A DNA stretch of 7,377 nucleotides from Gammaproteobacteria bacterium (GTDB taxonomy: Bacteria; Pseudomonadota; Gammaproteobacteria; Ga0077536). Numbering within the stretch: position 1 is the first letter of the stretch; each line of letters starts with the position of its first letter. The stretch spans positions 1 through 7,377 of the forward strand of contig DAOWDI010000040.1 of assembly GCA_030639105.1 (NCBI GenBank). The letters run 5' to 3'. Under the pieces are notes generated by a model, which made no database searches, was not told where the DNA came from, and saw nothing but the letters and a program-made list of their open reading frames with translations. Below are positions 6,700 through 7,377 of the stretch, piece after piece. A program made the translations under genes and the position numbers.

Positions 6700-7146
6700 T
6701 CATCTTGAGCTAGCCCCCTTGCCCCACCTTGATTCTCCTTCAGCATCATCATCATCCACCAGATCTTCTACAGCACTTGAAATGTCTGCTTTTTCGATCG
6801 TTGATTTGCTCTTTTCTTCGTCACTTAGATCCGCTTCCGTTGTTGCTGCCCATTCATCGCCATTGGATGAAGGTTCAGGCCAACTAGAAAATGGAAAAGG
6901 CTTTTCCTCAGTATTATAAGTTAAATACTGAAATGATTGATAAATAAACTCCGATAATGAGCCGCCAAAACTTCTCAATCGAGTATTATCTTTACCCGTT
7001 ATCAATGCGAACAAAAACTGCAACACCACTAAAACCCACATCGCTATGCGTGCTATTTGCAGAAAGCCCGCAAACAAAATCATAAAGGCAAAGCGCAGCC
7101 ACTGGGGGCCAGATAATAAGTTTGTTTTAAGATCTTGTTGGTTCAT
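6700..7146 (-). CDS. DUF4389 family inner-membrane protein (148 aa)
   Basis: The protein has a hydrophobic region at about residues 17-50 (FAFMILFAGFLQIARIAMWV, then LVVLQFLFALITG), followed by the DUF4389 signature: TGKDNTRLRSFGGSLSEFIYQ and YLTYNTEEKPFPFSSWP at about 50-90. The C-terminal 55 residues are acidic and low in complexity (DLVDDDDAEGE), likely disordered and cytoplasmic. The family is widespread in gammaproteobacteria and has no established function. The ATG at 7146-7144 has GGAG (7157-7154 on the minus strand) seven bases upstream. It reads toward the exported STI1-like gene, so the two converge. The gene is noticeably AT-richer than those to its left. Two candidate promoters lie upstream. 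Confidence 0.87.
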   Translation of the reverse strand: MNQQDLKTNLLSGPQWLRFAFMILFAGFLQIARIAMWVLVVLQFLFALITGKDNTRLRSFGGSLSEFIYQSFQYLTYNTEEKPFPFSSWPEPSSNGDEWAATTEADLSDEEKSKSTIEKADISSAVEDLVDDDDAEGESRWGKGASSR

Positions 7147-7174
7147 ATGTCTTCTCCGTAAAGTCTATGTCTGT

Positions 7175-7202
7175 ATTATGTTCAGCCATCATCAAGCCTC
7201 AA
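7175..7202 (-). promoter_or_regulatory. Candidate promoter for the DUF4389 gene (proximal)
   Basis: On the minus strand TTGAGG (7202-7197) and CATAAT (7180-7175) are separated by 16 bases. Transcription from here would start near 7168 and give a leader of about 22 bases that includes the ribosome site. Both hexamers are imperfect. Confidence 0.4.
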
Positions 7203-7256
7203 GATATCTCTTCCCTATGCCTCATCCCCGCAAGACTCCGGGTCAAGGGCATTGCT

Positions 7257-7284
7257 TATATATTTTGACGTGTCCCCTTGGCAA
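7257..7284 (-). promoter_or_regulatory. Candidate promoter for the DUF4389 gene (distal)
   Basis: On the minus strand TTGCCA (7284-7279) and TATATA (7262-7257) are separated by 16 bases. It would give a leader of about 100 bases. It is the better match to consensus at -35 but lies farther from the gene than the proximal candidate. Confidence 0.35.
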
Positions 7285-7377
7285 TAGCCATGCCGGGAAT
7301 GATGGCATAAAATTTTTCTTGAAAAGTGCCGCCCAAAACTCAACTCCTTAACAATCTTGGTTTGCATGAATACGAAA

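Noticed and set aside
6457..6708. Plus-strand frame of 83 codons after the STI1-like gene
   Set aside because: It begins inside the preceding gene, is Arg/Ser rich without pattern, and spans the intergenic hairpin.
7290..7320. Hairpin ATGCC/GGCAT followed by a T-run, as a plus-strand terminator
   Set aside because: The stem is only five pairs with a nine-base loop and no plus-strand gene ends nearby.
7046..7351. Plus-strand frame of 101 codons at the right end
   Set aside because: Its first third is the complement of the DUF4389 gene and the remainder has no ribosome site or convincing homology beyond MPHPRKT.

Overview
The window looks like chromosomal DNA of a moderately GC-rich gammaproteobacterium. 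The best taxonomic clue is an RhlB-type DEAD-box RNA helicase with the variant motif HRIGRTAR and the following segment [23 protein letters not shown], which is typical of gammaproteobacterial RhlB. The small DUF4389 membrane protein at the right end is also common in that class. I cannot name a genus. Base composition is GC-rich and fairly uniform up to about 6.6 kb, then becomes visibly AT-richer.

Positions 1-1423 and on to 2730 form one regulatory and stress unit. At the left edge, on the minus strand, is the first third of a response-regulator gene. It diverges from a plus-strand operon of three genes: a short PspA/IM30-family coiled-coil protein (330-863), a polytopic membrane protein whose start overlaps the pspA stop by 4 bases (860-1423), and an exported von Willebrand factor A (VWA) protein with a MIDAS-like metal site (1450-2673). 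A hairpin terminator closes the operon (2702-2730). The divergent spacer carries a GTAAA-N6-GTAAA direct repeat, the form of a CpxR box, plus a third inverted half-site. I infer an envelope-stress module in which the two-component system controls a membrane-binding PspA-like protein, an inner-membrane partner and a periplasmic VWA partner.

Positions 2882-3892 encode a seven-bladed WD40 protein with a probable lipoprotein signal. A 361-base gene-free stretch follows. Its first part (3893-4030) contains an imperfect inverted repeat and starts like a transposon end; it may be the remains of a small mobile element. Its second part carries a consensus -10 box and a long leader for rhlB (4254-5891). 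RhlB here has a strongly basic, low-complexity tail of about 125 residues.

Positions 6027-6500 encode a small exported protein with a beta-rich N-terminal half and a C-terminal half that resembles an STI1/DP (Hop/Sti1-type) helical domain. It converges with a minus-strand DUF4389 membrane protein (6700-7146), whose promoter region fills the right end of the window.

Nothing here is a CRISPR array, rRNA, tRNA or intact insertion sequence. The most interesting elements are the two-component/PspA/TM/VWA unit with its CpxR-like box, the exported STI1-like protein, and the inverted-repeat element between the WD40 gene and rhlB.
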